Notes: a model not told the origin generated them from the sequence alone. A stretch of DNA of 14,638 bases from SHZI01 sp040080965 (GCA_040080965.1 JBEBHH010000061.1:1-14638); one strand, 5' to 3'; positions 1-5,794 are shown, counted from the stretch's first letter. A program made the numbers and translations.

Positions 1-96
1 ATCAACCCGATCGCCATGGAAGAGGGTCTGCGCTTCGCCATCCGCGAGGGCGGCAAGACCGTCGGCGCCGGCGTGGTCGCCAAGATCATCAAGTAG
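1..96 (+). CDS. tuf: Elongation factor Tu, C-terminal 31 residues (partial)
   Basis: The window opens inside a reading frame whose last 31 residues include GLRFAIREGG and VGAGVVAKIIK, the characteristic end of domain 3 of EF-Tu, followed by a TAG stop. EF-Tu is the GTPase that delivers aminoacyl-tRNA to the ribosomal A site. Only the end is present, so neither the GTPase domain nor the start can be judged. A tuf copy just before rpsJ joins the str and S10 clusters, as in many proteobacteria, and rpsJ may be read from the upstream tuf transcript. An EF-Tu identity is nearly certain from the conserved tail; which tuf copy it is cannot be told. Confidence 0.96.
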   Translation: MNPIAMEEGLRFAIREGGKTVGAGVVAKIIK

Positions 97-100
97 GACG

Positions 101-121
101 GTAGGAGCGCCTTCAGGCGCG
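101..121 (+). repeat. REP-like hairpin after tuf
   Basis: Five bases after the tuf stop lies GTAG followed by GAGCGCC-TTCA-GGCGCGA. The perfect stem is GCGCC/GGCGC (107-111 with 116-120) with a TTCA loop. The GTAG head, the AGGAGCG lead-in and the CGCGA exit match the layout of short REP elements known from Pseudomonas and Stenotrophomonas, which are mobilised by RAYT transposases. A related copy lies at the other end of the window (14589-14610). It could also damp transcription out of tuf, although no T tract follows it. The stem is seen directly; membership in a REP family is inferred. Confidence 0.6.
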
Positions 122-127
122 ATACTA

Positions 128-139
128 ACTTTATAAAGT
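128..139 (+). repeat. AT-rich perfect 12-bp palindrome before rpsJ
   Basis: ACTTTATAAAGT is a perfect palindrome immediately upstream of the rpsJ ribosome binding site AAGGA (145-149). It contains TATAAA, but I see no usable -35 hexamer at 15-18 bp, so I do not call a promoter. The low-GC patch stands out in a GC-rich block and may simply keep the rpsJ initiation region unstructured. Confidence 0.4.
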
Positions 140-156
140 AAATCAAGGACATAGTC

Positions 157-471
157 ATGGCCAAGAGTCAGAATATCCGGATCCGCCTGAAGGCGTTCGA
201 TCACCGCCTGATCGATAACTCGGCGAAGGAAATCGTGGATACCGCCAAGCGCACGGGCGCCCAGGTCCGGGGTCCGGTGCCCCTGCCCAGCAAGATCGAG
301 CGCTTTACCGTCCTGACGTCCCCCCACGTGGACAAGGATGCCCGGGACCAGTACGAGATCCGGACCCACAAGCGCCTGATGGATATCGTGGAACCGACCG
401 ACAAGACGGTCGACGCCCTGATGAAGCTGGAACTGCCGGCGGGCGTGGACGTCCAGATCAAGCTCAATTAG
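157..471 (+). CDS. rpsJ: 30S ribosomal protein S10 (NusE)
   Basis: This 104-residue protein is almost exactly the usual S10 length (about 103). It carries the family signature from IRIRLKAFDHRLID near the N-terminus through RGPVPLPSKIERFTVLTSPHVDKDARDQYE to the PAGVDVQIKLN end. S10 assembles into the 30S head. As NusE it also pairs with NusB in transcription antitermination and contacts NusG, linking ribosome to polymerase. The ATG has a good AAGGA ribosome binding site 7 bases upstream. Unlike in E. coli, where S10 opens its operon just ahead of rplC, here 356 bp with its own promoter separate it from rplC. It is therefore probably read mainly with tuf. Confidence 0.98.
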   Translation: MAKSQNIRIRLKAFDHRLIDNSAKEIVDTAKRTGAQVRGPVPLPSKIERFTVLTSPHVDKDARDQYEIRTHKRLMDIVEPTDKTVDALMKLELPAGVDVQIKLN

Positions 472-476
472 GCAAA

Positions 477-504
477 TTGAACTCGGCTGCAAGGCTGTTA
501 TACT
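477..504 (+). promoter_or_regulatory. Candidate sigma-70 promoter with extended -10, ahead of rplC
   Basis: TTGAAC (477-482) is followed after 16 bp by TATACT (499-504), which differs from the consensus -10 at one base. A TG one base upstream (496-497) makes an extended -10 element. Transcription would start near 510. It lies six bases past the rpsJ stop and points into the rplC cluster. It is the best promoter-like sequence I found in the window. The hexamers are seen; activity is inferred. Confidence 0.7.
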
Positions 505-530
505 AACCGGCTCCGCACAGTGTCCTGCAC

Positions 531-575
531 GCCCCATGCACCGCATTTGGCACCGCTTCTTGCAGTGCATTGGGC
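531..575 (+). promoter_or_regulatory. Imperfect leader hairpin downstream of the rplC promoter
   Basis: GCCC (531-534), ATGCAC (536-541) and GCA (543-545) pair in order with TGC (561-563), GTGCAT (565-570) and GGGC (572-575). Single mismatches fall at 535/571 and 542/564, and the loop is 546-560. This gives 13 base pairs, starting about 20 nt into the predicted transcript. Hairpins at such a position in r-protein leaders often act in autoregulation, but no ligand can be named from sequence, and I did not recognise the E. coli L4-binding fold. Confidence 0.55.
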
Positions 576-789
576 CTAGCGCAACGACGCAGAGCAAGAC
601 GAAAAGCGCAAATAAAGCGAACCCGCCGTAGGCCTGCCGGCCGAGCAAACGATCCGGCCAGCTTGCACGGCCTTTCGACAGGGCCAGGGGGTTCGGGGGT
701 CTCCGACGGAATCAGGCTTCCCCGTTGTCTGGGGCTGGCCGTGTCCGCGCAGGATTCATAGGCAGCGGCAGGTGCGCATGGGGTTGCGT

Positions 790-804
790 TGCTTGCGGCA
801 AGCA
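790..804 (+). promoter_or_regulatory. Small hairpin just before the rplC ribosome binding site
   Basis: TGCTTG (790-795) and CAAGCA (799-804) form a six-pair stem closed by a three-base CGG loop. The stem ends 12 bases before the AGGA (817-820) that serves rplC. It would not itself cover the ribosome binding site, but it could stack on or compete with longer leader structures. A chance stem of this size is possible in a GC-rich leader. Confidence 0.35.
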
Positions 805-827
805 GGAATACCGACCAGGAAGCAGAC

Positions 828-1484
828 ATGGCGATCGGACTAGTAGGGCGAAAGCGCGGCATGACGCGGGTCTTCACGGAAGACGGCGCGTCGGTGCCCG
901 TGACGGTCATCGAGGCGTTCCCGAACCGCGTCACGCGGGTCAAGAACGCCGACTCGGACGGCTACTCCGCGGTGCAGGTCACCACGGGCAGCGTCAAGCC
1001 GTCCCGCATCAACAAGGCCCTGGCGGGCCAGTACGCAAAGGTTGGCGCCGAGCCGGGCGAGGGCCTCTGGGAATTCCGGGTCAACGCCGATGAGGCGGGC
1101 GCCCACCCCGCGGGCTCCGAGATCACGGTCGAGGCCTTCACGGCCGGCCAGCTGGTCGATGTCCGGGGCACCACCATCGGCAAGGGCTATGCCGGCACCA
1201 TCAAGCGCCACAACTTCCAGAGCCAGGACGCCACCCACGGCAACTCGGTTTCCCACCGGGCCCCGGGCTCCATCGGCCAGCGCCAGACGCCGGGCCGGGT
1301 GTTCAAGGGCAAGCGGATGTCGGGTCACATGGGCAATGTCGCCCGCACCACGCTGAACCTGGCGGTCGTCCGGGTCGACAAGGACCGCAACCTGCTCCTG
1401 ATTCAGGGCGCCGTGCCGGGTCACGCCGGCTCCCACGTCGTCATCAAGCCTGCGGCGAAGGTTCGCCGAAAGAGGAAGGGCTGA
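828..1484 (+). CDS. rplC: 50S ribosomal protein L3
   Basis: A 218-residue L3 that begins MAIGLVGRKRGMTRVF and contains the central loop HGNSVSHRAPGSIGQRQTPG, which reaches towards the peptidyl-transferase centre. In E. coli a glutamine in that GSIGQ-QTPG loop is methylated by PrmB, and the glutamines are kept. L3 is an early assembly protein of the 50S subunit. The ATG at 828 is chosen over an in-frame TTG at 789 because AGGA (817-820) is correctly spaced and homology starts there. The length is a little above E. coli (209), with a basic KVRRKRKG end. It heads the cluster behind the long spacer, 21 bp ahead of rplD. Confidence 0.97.
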   Translation: MAIGLVGRKRGMTRVFTEDGASVPVTVIEAFPNRVTRVKNADSDGYSAVQVTTGSVKPSRINKALAGQYAKVGAEPGEGLWEFRVNADEAGAHPAGSEITVEAFTAGQLVDVRGTTIGKGYAGTIKRHNFQSQDATHGNSVSHRAPGSIGQRQTPGRVFKGKRMSGHMGNVARTTLNLAVVRVDKDRNLLLIQGAVPGHAGSHVVIKPAAKVRRKRKG

Positions 1485-1491
1485 GGCTCCC

Positions 1492-1509
1492 ATGGGTGTA
1501 GTTCAATGA
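1492..1509 (+). CDS. Possible five-codon minicistron MGVVQ ahead of rplD
   Basis: An ATG inside the palindrome CCCATGGG (1489-1496) follows GAGG (1483-1486) at a spacing of five bases and reads five codons to a TGA. That TGA overlaps the rplD start as ATGA. The best ribosome binding site in the gap therefore serves this tiny frame, while rplD itself has only a weak GGG upstream. It could feed ribosomes into rplD by termination-reinitiation. It is very short and could be chance. Confidence 0.25.
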   Translation: MGVVQ

Positions 1510-2120
1510 AGCTTGCAATCCAGGGTGGCGGCAGCCTCGAGGTGTCTGATGACGCCTTTGGCGCCAAATTCAATGAGGCCCTGATTCACCAGGTCGTCAC
1601 CGCCTATAGGGCCGGTGGCCGCGCCGGTACCAAGGCCCAGAAGACCCGCGCCGAAGTGCGGGGCGGCGGCCGGAAGCCGTTCGCCCAGAAGGGCAGCGGC
1701 CGGGCCCGCGCTGGTACGACCCGCGGCCCGATCTGGGTCGGCGGCGGCCGTGCGTTTGCCGCGAGGCCCCGGGACTACACGCAGAAGGTCAATCGCAAGA
1801 TGTACCAGGCGGCGATGCGGTCCGTCCTGTCCGAGCTCGTCCGCCAGGATCGCCTGGTCGTCGTGGACGCCATCGAGATGGCGAAGCCGAAGACCAAGGA
1901 CCTGGTGAAGTACCTGCAGGGATTCAACCTGGACCAGGTGCTGATCCTCGTGGAGGAGGGCCAAGACAACATGCAGGACAACCTGCGCTTGTCGGCGCGC
2001 AACCTGCCGTCCGTGGAGGTCCTCGACGTGAAGGAGCTGAACCCCGTGTCGCTCGTTCGCTTCGGCAAGGTCCTGGCCACGTCGGGCGCACTGAAGGCTG
2101 TGGCGGAGCGCCTGTCATGA
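1506..2120 (+). CDS. rplD: 50S ribosomal protein L4
   Basis: A 204-residue protein, close to E. coli L4 (201). It has the extended internal loop AGTKAQKTRAEVRGGG followed by KPFAQKGSGRARAGTTRGPIWVGGG, which threads into the 50S subunit and lines the exit tunnel near the macrolide site. The globular part follows from YTQKVNRKMYQAAMRSVLSEL. In E. coli L4 also represses its own operon by binding the S10 leader and stimulating NusA-dependent termination; whether it does so here depends on the leader at 510-827. No alternative in-frame start exists upstream before a TGA at 1482. The stop overlaps the rplW ATG (ATGA). Confidence 0.97.
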   Translation: MKLAIQGGGSLEVSDDAFGAKFNEALIHQVVTAYRAGGRAGTKAQKTRAEVRGGGRKPFAQKGSGRARAGTTRGPIWVGGGRAFAARPRDYTQKVNRKMYQAAMRSVLSELVRQDRLVVVDAIEMAKPKTKDLVKYLQGFNLDQVLILVEEGQDNMQDNLRLSARNLPSVEVLDVKELNPVSLVRFGKVLATSGALKAVAERLS

Positions 2121-2539
2121 ACGCAAAAACAGCAACCACCAAGGCCAAGCCCGCCAAGGCCACCAAGGCCGTCAAGAAAGCCCCCGCCAAGGTCAAGGCA
2201 GCCGGAGACAAGACGGGCGCCGGGCTCTCCCTGGCCGCCAAGCTGAACAATGAAAAGCTGATGTCGGTCCTCGTCGGTCCGCATCTGTCGGAAAAGGGCA
2301 GCCGGATTGCCGAGCAGCTGAAGCAGTTTGTGTTCAAGGTGCGCCGTGACGCGGGCAAGTCCGAGGTCAAGCGCGCGGTCGAGCTGATGTTCGACGTGAA
2401 GGTAACCGCTGTCCAGGTCGTCAACGTCATGGGCAAGGCCAAGCGTTTCGGCCGCAGCCCGGGCCACCGGCAGGACTGGAAGAAAGCCTACGTCACCCTG
2501 GCTGAAGGCCAGGACATCGACTTCCTCGGCGCCGAATAG
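2117..2539 (+). CDS. rplW: 50S ribosomal protein L23 with long Ala/Lys-rich N-terminal extension
   Basis: The core (from about residue 45, EKLMSVLVGPHLSEK, to DWKKAYVTLAEGQDIDF) is standard L23. This protein sits at the tunnel exit and docks trigger factor and SRP. The total of 140 residues is about 40 more than E. coli (100). The surplus is an N-terminal stretch rich in Ala, Lys, Thr and Pro (KAKPAKATKAVKKAPAKVKA), resembling a histone H1 tail. The start is supported by GGAG (2105-2108) eight bases upstream and by the ATGA overlap with rplD, and I see no other in-frame ATG or GTG before the core. The 5' part repeats CCAAGGCC at 2139, 2154 and 2163, suggesting growth by repeat slippage. Confidence 0.96.
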   Translation: MNAKTATTKAKPAKATKAVKKAPAKVKAAGDKTGAGLSLAAKLNNEKLMSVLVGPHLSEKGSRIAEQLKQFVFKVRRDAGKSEVKRAVELMFDVKVTAVQVVNVMGKAKRFGRSPGHRQDWKKAYVTLAEGQDIDFLGAE

Positions 2540-2543
2540 TTCG

Positions 2544-2575
2544 CGAGATCACCCCGAGATCATCCTCCGAGATCA
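2544..2575 (+). repeat. Triple CGAGATCA repeat in the rplB ribosome-binding region
   Basis: CGAGATCA occurs at 2544-2551, 2555-2562 and 2568-2575, filling most of the 38-bp rplW-rplB gap. No standard AGGAGG is present, and the GAG of the last copy, six bases from the ATG, must act as ribosome binding site. Three copies may offer alternative weak binding sites or reflect local duplication. Confidence 0.6.
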
Positions 2576-2577
2576 TC

Positions 2578-3405
2578 ATGGCACTCCAGCAAACCAGACC
2601 GACATCACCAGGCAGGCGCTTCGTCGTCAAGGTGACGACACCGAACCTGCACAAGGGCGAGCCGCACTTTCCCCTGGTGACGCGCCTCGAGCGCAGTACC
2701 GGCCGCAACAACTACGGCCGCGTCACTACGCGCCACAAGGGTGGTGGCCACAAGCGCCTCTACCGGATCATCGATTTCCGCCGCGACAAGGACAGCATTG
2801 CTGCCAAGGTCGAGCGCATCGAGTACGACCCGAACCGCAGCGCCCATCTCGCTCTGTTGCTGTACGCGGACGGCGAACGCCGCTACATCATTGCGCCCAA
2901 GGGCCTGGTTGCTGGCGACTCCGTCGTCTCCGGCCGTGACGCCCCGATCAAGACGGGCAACGCCCTGCCCCTGCGCAACATCCCGATGGGCACCCTGGTG
3001 CACGCGGTCGAGTTGAAGCCGGGCAAGGGCGCGCAGCTTGCCCGGGCCGCCGGCTGCAGCGTGCAGATCGTGGCCCGCGACGGCATCTACGCCACGGTCC
3101 GCCTGCGTTCCGGCGAGATGCGCAAGGTGCACGTGGAGTGCCGGGCCACGATTGGCGAAGTGGGTCGTGAAGAGCACAACCTGCGCAAGGACGGCAAGGC
3201 CGGCGCGAAGCGCTGGCGGGGCATTCGCCCGACCGTTCGCGGCGTGGCGATGAACCCGGTTGATCACCCGCACGGCGGCGGTGAGGGCAAGACGTCCGGC
3301 GGACGGCACCCGGTGACCCCGTGGGGCATCAAGACCAAGGGCTACAAGACTCGCCGCAACAAGCGGACGGCGACCATGATCGTGCGCCGGCGCGACAAGA
3401 AGTAA
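2578..3405 (+). CDS. rplB: 50S ribosomal protein L2
   Basis: A 275-residue L2 (E. coli 273). The N-terminal RNA-binding OB-like part has GRNNYGRVTTRHKGGGHKR. The central SH3-like part is followed by the universally conserved MNPVDHPHGGGEG loop at residues 225-237. That loop includes His230, equivalent to E. coli His229, which is important for peptidyl-transferase activity. L2 is among the last proteins needed to build an active peptidyl-transferase centre and contributes to subunit association. The ATG has only a weak CGAG ribosome binding site, within a triple repeat. Nothing in the protein is abnormal. Confidence 0.98.
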   Translation: MALQQTRPTSPGRRFVVKVTTPNLHKGEPHFPLVTRLERSTGRNNYGRVTTRHKGGGHKRLYRIIDFRRDKDSIAAKVERIEYDPNRSAHLALLLYADGERRYIIAPKGLVAGDSVVSGRDAPIKTGNALPLRNIPMGTLVHAVELKPGKGAQLARAAGCSVQIVARDGIYATVRLRSGEMRKVHVECRATIGEVGREEHNLRKDGKAGAKRWRGIRPTVRGVAMNPVDHPHGGGEGKTSGGRHPVTPWGIKTKGYKTRRNKRTATMIVRRRDKK

Positions 3406-3425
3406 CCGACCAAGGAATCTGAAAC

Positions 3426-3719
3426 GTGGCGCGTTCAATCAAGAAGGGACCGTTCGTCGACCTGCACCTGGCCAATAAGGTCCGGCAGGCGGTGGGCACC
3501 AACAATCGCCGGCCCATCAAGACGTGGTCGCGGCGCTCGATGATCCTGCCCGAGATGGTTGGACTCACCATCGCGATACACAACGGCCGCGACCATATCC
3601 CGGTGCTGATCACCGAGAACATGGTCGGCCACAAGCTCGGCGAGTTCGCAGTCACCCGGACCTTCAAAGGTCACTCGGGCGACAAGAAGACCAAGACTGC
3701 CGAATCGGCGGCGGGATGA
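3426..3719 (+). CDS. rpsS: 30S ribosomal protein S19
   Basis: A 97-residue S19 beginning MARSIKKGPFVDLHL and containing TWSRRSMILPEMVGLTIAIHNG and GHKLGEFAVTRTFKGHSG, the head protein that pairs with S13 near the A site. It starts with GTG, supported by AAGGA (3412-3416) nine bases upstream and by homology at the second residue. It is about five residues longer than E. coli S19, with the tail TKTAESAAG. Its TGA overlaps the GAGG that serves rplV, so the two are probably translationally coupled. Confidence 0.97.
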   Translation: MARSIKKGPFVDLHLANKVRQAVGTNNRRPIKTWSRRSMILPEMVGLTIAIHNGRDHIPVLITENMVGHKLGEFAVTRTFKGHSGDKKTKTAESAAG

Positions 3720-3729
3720 GGATCTGACG

Positions 3730-4062
3730 ATGCAGGTTTCCGCCACACTGAAGTACGCCCGGATCTCGTCGCAGAAGTGCCGGCTGGTTGCCGATGCCAT
3801 CCGCGGCAAGTCGGTTGCGAACGCCAAGCAGATTCTCGACCTGATGCCCAAGAAGGGCGCCGGGTTGCTCAAGAAGGTGCTCGATTCGGCCATCGCCAAC
3901 GCCGAGCACAACAACGCTGCCGACATCGACGAGCTCAAGGTAGCCACCGTCTTTGTCAACGAGGCACCGCGACTTCGCCGGTTCAAGGCATCGGCCAAGG
4001 GCCGCGCGTCGCCCCGGCAGAAGCGCAGCAGCCACATCACCATTCAAGTTTCGGACGAGTAA
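3730..4062 (+). CDS. rplV: 50S ribosomal protein L22
   Basis: At 110 residues it matches the E. coli length. The fold is recognisable from ISSQKCRLVADAIRGKSV through AEHNNAADIDELKV. The long beta-hairpin VNEAPRLRRFKASAKGRA follows, whose tip reaches into the exit tunnel and where macrolide-resistance changes occur in other bacteria. The ATG is eight bases after GAGG (3718-3721). Only two bases separate the stop from the rpsC start, so rpsC must be translated by ribosomes finishing L22 or by the CGAG at 4056-4059. Confidence 0.98.
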   Translation: MQVSATLKYARISSQKCRLVADAIRGKSVANAKQILDLMPKKGAGLLKKVLDSAIANAEHNNAADIDELKVATVFVNEAPRLRRFKASAKGRASPRQKRSSHITIQVSDE

Positions 4063-4064
4063 CC

Positions 4065-4748
4065 ATGGGTCAGAAGGTCAATCCGATCGGCATCCGGCTC
4101 GGTATCACGAGGGACTGGGCGTCCAAGTGGTACGCCGATTCCCGGACGTTCCCGAAGTACATCGATGCTGACTTCCGCGTCCGTGAGTTCCTCAAGAAGA
4201 AGCTCAAGGAGGCCTCGGTCGGCAAGATCCAGATCGAGCGCCCCGCGCGGAAGGCGCATATCACCATCCACACGGCCCGCCCCGGCGTCGTCATCGGCAA
4301 GAAGGGCGAGGACATCGAAAGCCTGCGCAACCAGGTCGCCAAGCTCCTGAAGATGAGCCTGAACGACGTGCGCATCAACATCGCCGAGATCCGCAAGCCG
4401 GAGCTCGACGCCCAGCTCGTGGCTGATGGCATTGCCCAGCAGTTGGAGCGCCGCGTGATGTTCCGCCGCGCCATGAAGCGGTCCGTGACGAACACCATGC
4501 GGCTCGGCGCCCAGGGCATCAAGGTCCAGGTTGCCGGTCGGCTGAACGGCGGCGAGATCGCCCGCACAGAGTGGTACCGGGAAGGCCGCGTGCCCCTGCA
4601 CACCTTCCGCGCCGACATGGACTACGCGCTGTCCGAAGCCCAGACGACCTACGGCGTCATCGGCGTGAAGGTCTGGATCTTCCGGGGTGAGGTATTCGAC
4701 CAGCAGGAGGCGCCGGCGGAAGAAGTCGCAGCGCCGGCCGCCCGCTAA
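4065..4748 (+). CDS. rpsC: 30S ribosomal protein S3
   Basis: A 227-residue S3 that opens MGQKVNPIGIRLGI and carries a type-2 KH RNA-binding domain with the GKKG loop at residues 78-81. The basic stretch RRVMFRRAMKR (about 129-139) lies at the mRNA entry channel and contributes to ribosomal helicase activity. The C-terminal TEWYREGRVPLHTFRAD block is intact. The tail EAPAEEVAAPAAR is short and Ala/Pro/Glu-rich, unlike the Lys-rich E. coli tail. The frame stays open far upstream inside rplV, but homology fixes the ATG at 4065. Confidence 0.98.
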   Translation: MGQKVNPIGIRLGITRDWASKWYADSRTFPKYIDADFRVREFLKKKLKEASVGKIQIERPARKAHITIHTARPGVVIGKKGEDIESLRNQVAKLLKMSLNDVRINIAEIRKPELDAQLVADGIAQQLERRVMFRRAMKRSVTNTMRLGAQGIKVQVAGRLNGGEIARTEWYREGRVPLHTFRADMDYALSEAQTTYGVIGVKVWIFRGEVFDQQEAPAEEVAAPAAR

Positions 4749-4760
4749 GGAATCGCACCC

Positions 4761-5174
4761 ATGATGCAACCCAAGCGAACCAAGTTCCGCAAGCAGTTCA
4801 AGGGCCGTAACCGTGGCCTGGCACAGCGCGGCAACACCGTGGCCTTCGGTGAGTACGGCCTGAAGGCGACTGATCGGTGCCGGCTGACGGCGCGCCAGAT
4901 CGAGGCGGCGCGTCGCGCGATGACCCGCTACGTGAAGCGTGGCGGCAAGGTCTGGATCCGGATCTTCCCGGACAAGCCAGTCACCGCCAAGCCGCTCGAA
5001 GTCCGGCAGGGCAGCGGTAAGGGCAACGTAGAGTTCTACGTGGCTCTCGTGCAGCCGGGCACCGTCCTCTACGAGATGGAGGGCGTCACCGAAGAGATTG
5101 CGCGGGAAGCGTTCCGCCTGGCGGCCTCGAAGCTGCCCGTCGGCACGACCTTCGTCAGCCGTCACGCGATCTGA
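4761..5174 (+). CDS. rplP: 50S ribosomal protein L16
   Basis: A 137-residue L16 (E. coli 136) starting MMQPKRTKFRKQFKGRNRG. L16 is a late-assembling 50S protein that helps position A-site tRNA. Arg82 in EVRQGSGKGN matches the E. coli Arg81 that is hydroxylated by the oxygenase RoxA/YcfD, so the target is kept. Two ATGs stand in tandem at 4761 and 4764; the first is chosen because it matches the canonical ML-Q-P start and lies nine bases after TAAGGA (4746-4751), which overlaps the rpsC stop. Confidence 0.98.
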   Translation: MMQPKRTKFRKQFKGRNRGLAQRGNTVAFGEYGLKATDRCRLTARQIEAARRAMTRYVKRGGKVWIRIFPDKPVTAKPLEVRQGSGKGNVEFYVALVQPGTVLYEMEGVTEEIAREAFRLAASKLPVGTTFVSRHAI

Positions 5175-5195
5175 TCAGAGCTGATTTCAGAGAAC

Positions 5196-5414
5196 ATGCC
5201 GATGAAAATTAACGACCTGCGCAAGAAGACCGAGACCGAGCTGGCTGAGGAGCTCCTCGGCCTCCGCAAGGAACAGTTCAATCTCCGGATGCAGCGGGCC
5301 ACTGGCCAGCTGAGCCGTCCGGACCAGTTCGACAAGGTTCGCAAGAACATTGCACGCATCAAGACGCTGCTGAGCGAGCAGTCGCAGCAGAAGAAGGCGA
5401 AAGGCGCAGCATGA
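5196..5414 (+). CDS. rpmC: 50S ribosomal protein L29
   Basis: A small, coiled two-helix protein (72 residues) with the family core ELAEELLGLRKEQFNLRMQ, then GQLSRPDQFDKVRKNIARIKTLL. L29 lies beside L23 at the tunnel exit. Two starts are possible: ATG 5196 (MPMKINDLRK) or ATG 5202 (MKINDLRK). The AGAG at 5189-5192 is three bases from the first and nine from the second, so 5202 may be the true start. The C-terminus SQQKKAKGAA is longer than in E. coli (63 residues). The stop shares ATGA with rpsQ. Confidence 0.95.
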   Translation: MPMKINDLRKKTETELAEELLGLRKEQFNLRMQRATGQLSRPDQFDKVRKNIARIKTLLSEQSQQKKAKGAA

Positions 5415-5770
5415 GTCCGACAACCACGACCAAGGCCAAGACCGCCAGCAAGGCGAAGCCCGTTGCAGCCGCTGCTGCACCGGCCGCCACCGCCGAGGGC
5501 GCGGCCTCGATCCGCACGCTGACCGGCACGGTTGTCAGCAACAAGATGCAGAAGACCATCGCGGTGGTCGTCGAGCGCCTGGTGAAGCACCCCCAGTACG
5601 GCAAGTACGTGCGGCGCACGACCAAGCTCCTGGCCCATGACGAGGGCAATACGTCGAGGCAGGGCGACCTGGTGTCCATCACCGAGTGCCGGCCCTTCTC
5701 GAAGCGCAAGGCGTGGCGTCTGGTCGAGGTCCTCCGGCGTGCGGAGGAATCGGGCAAGCCTGCTGTTTAA
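5411..5770 (+). CDS. rpsQ: 30S ribosomal protein S17 with Ala/Thr/Lys-rich N-terminal extension
   Basis: The core from residue 34 (IRTLTGTVVSNKMQKTIAVV, then VKHPQYGKYVRRTTKLLAHDE and ECRPFSKRKAWRLVEVL) is normal S17, a primary 16S rRNA-binding protein of the 30S body. It is an OB-fold. The first 33 residues are low complexity (TTTTKAKTASKAKPVAAAAA), bringing the total to 119 against 84 in E. coli. The start is secure: AAAGG (5400-5404) lies six bases upstream and the ATG overlaps the rpmC stop. It is the second clear Ala/Lys-type extension in this block, after L23. Confidence 0.96.
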   Translation: MSPTTTTKAKTASKAKPVAAAAAPAATAEGAASIRTLTGTVVSNKMQKTIAVVVERLVKHPQYGKYVRRTTKLLAHDEGNTSRQGDLVSITECRPFSKRKAWRLVEVLRRAEESGKPAV

Positions 5771-5794
5771 CGCTGGCATTACCGGGAAACCAAC

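Larger units (their letters stand above)
472..827 (+). other. Long rpsJ-rplC spacer, candidate S10-operon leader
   Basis: These 356 bp hold no convincing gene; the frames through them lack ribosome binding sites and look like GC-driven shadows. At its start sits a strong candidate promoter (477-504), so about 315 nt would be untranslated leader ahead of rplC. The leader holds an imperfect 13-bp-stem hairpin (531-575), several GGCC inverted pairs between 631 and 685, a CCCC/GGGG hairpin at 720-734 and a TGCTTG/CAAGCA hairpin (790-804) just before the rplC ribosome binding site. I see no T-tract terminator. In E. coli the S10 leader bound by L4 precedes rpsJ; here such a leader could only lie after it. 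Confidence 0.6.

Noticed and set aside
112..137. Possible rpsJ promoter using TATAAA at 132-137
   Set aside because: The best upstream hexamer (TTCAGG) is only 14 bp away and poor, and the start would fall on the ribosome binding site.
570..761. An arginine-rich 63-residue frame in the rpsJ-rplC leader
   Set aside because: It starts at TTG without a ribosome binding site, overlaps the leader hairpin and resembles no family I know. It is probably chance.
725..1093. A 122-codon plus-strand frame running from the leader into rplC in another frame
   Set aside because: Most of it overlaps the L3 coding sequence out of frame and its composition is typical of a frame-shifted shadow.
4044..5165. 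A 373-codon minus-strand open frame opposite rpsC and rplP
   Set aside because: It lies wholly opposite two certain ribosomal genes and has no recognisable family. Long antisense frames are expected from GC-rich codon use.
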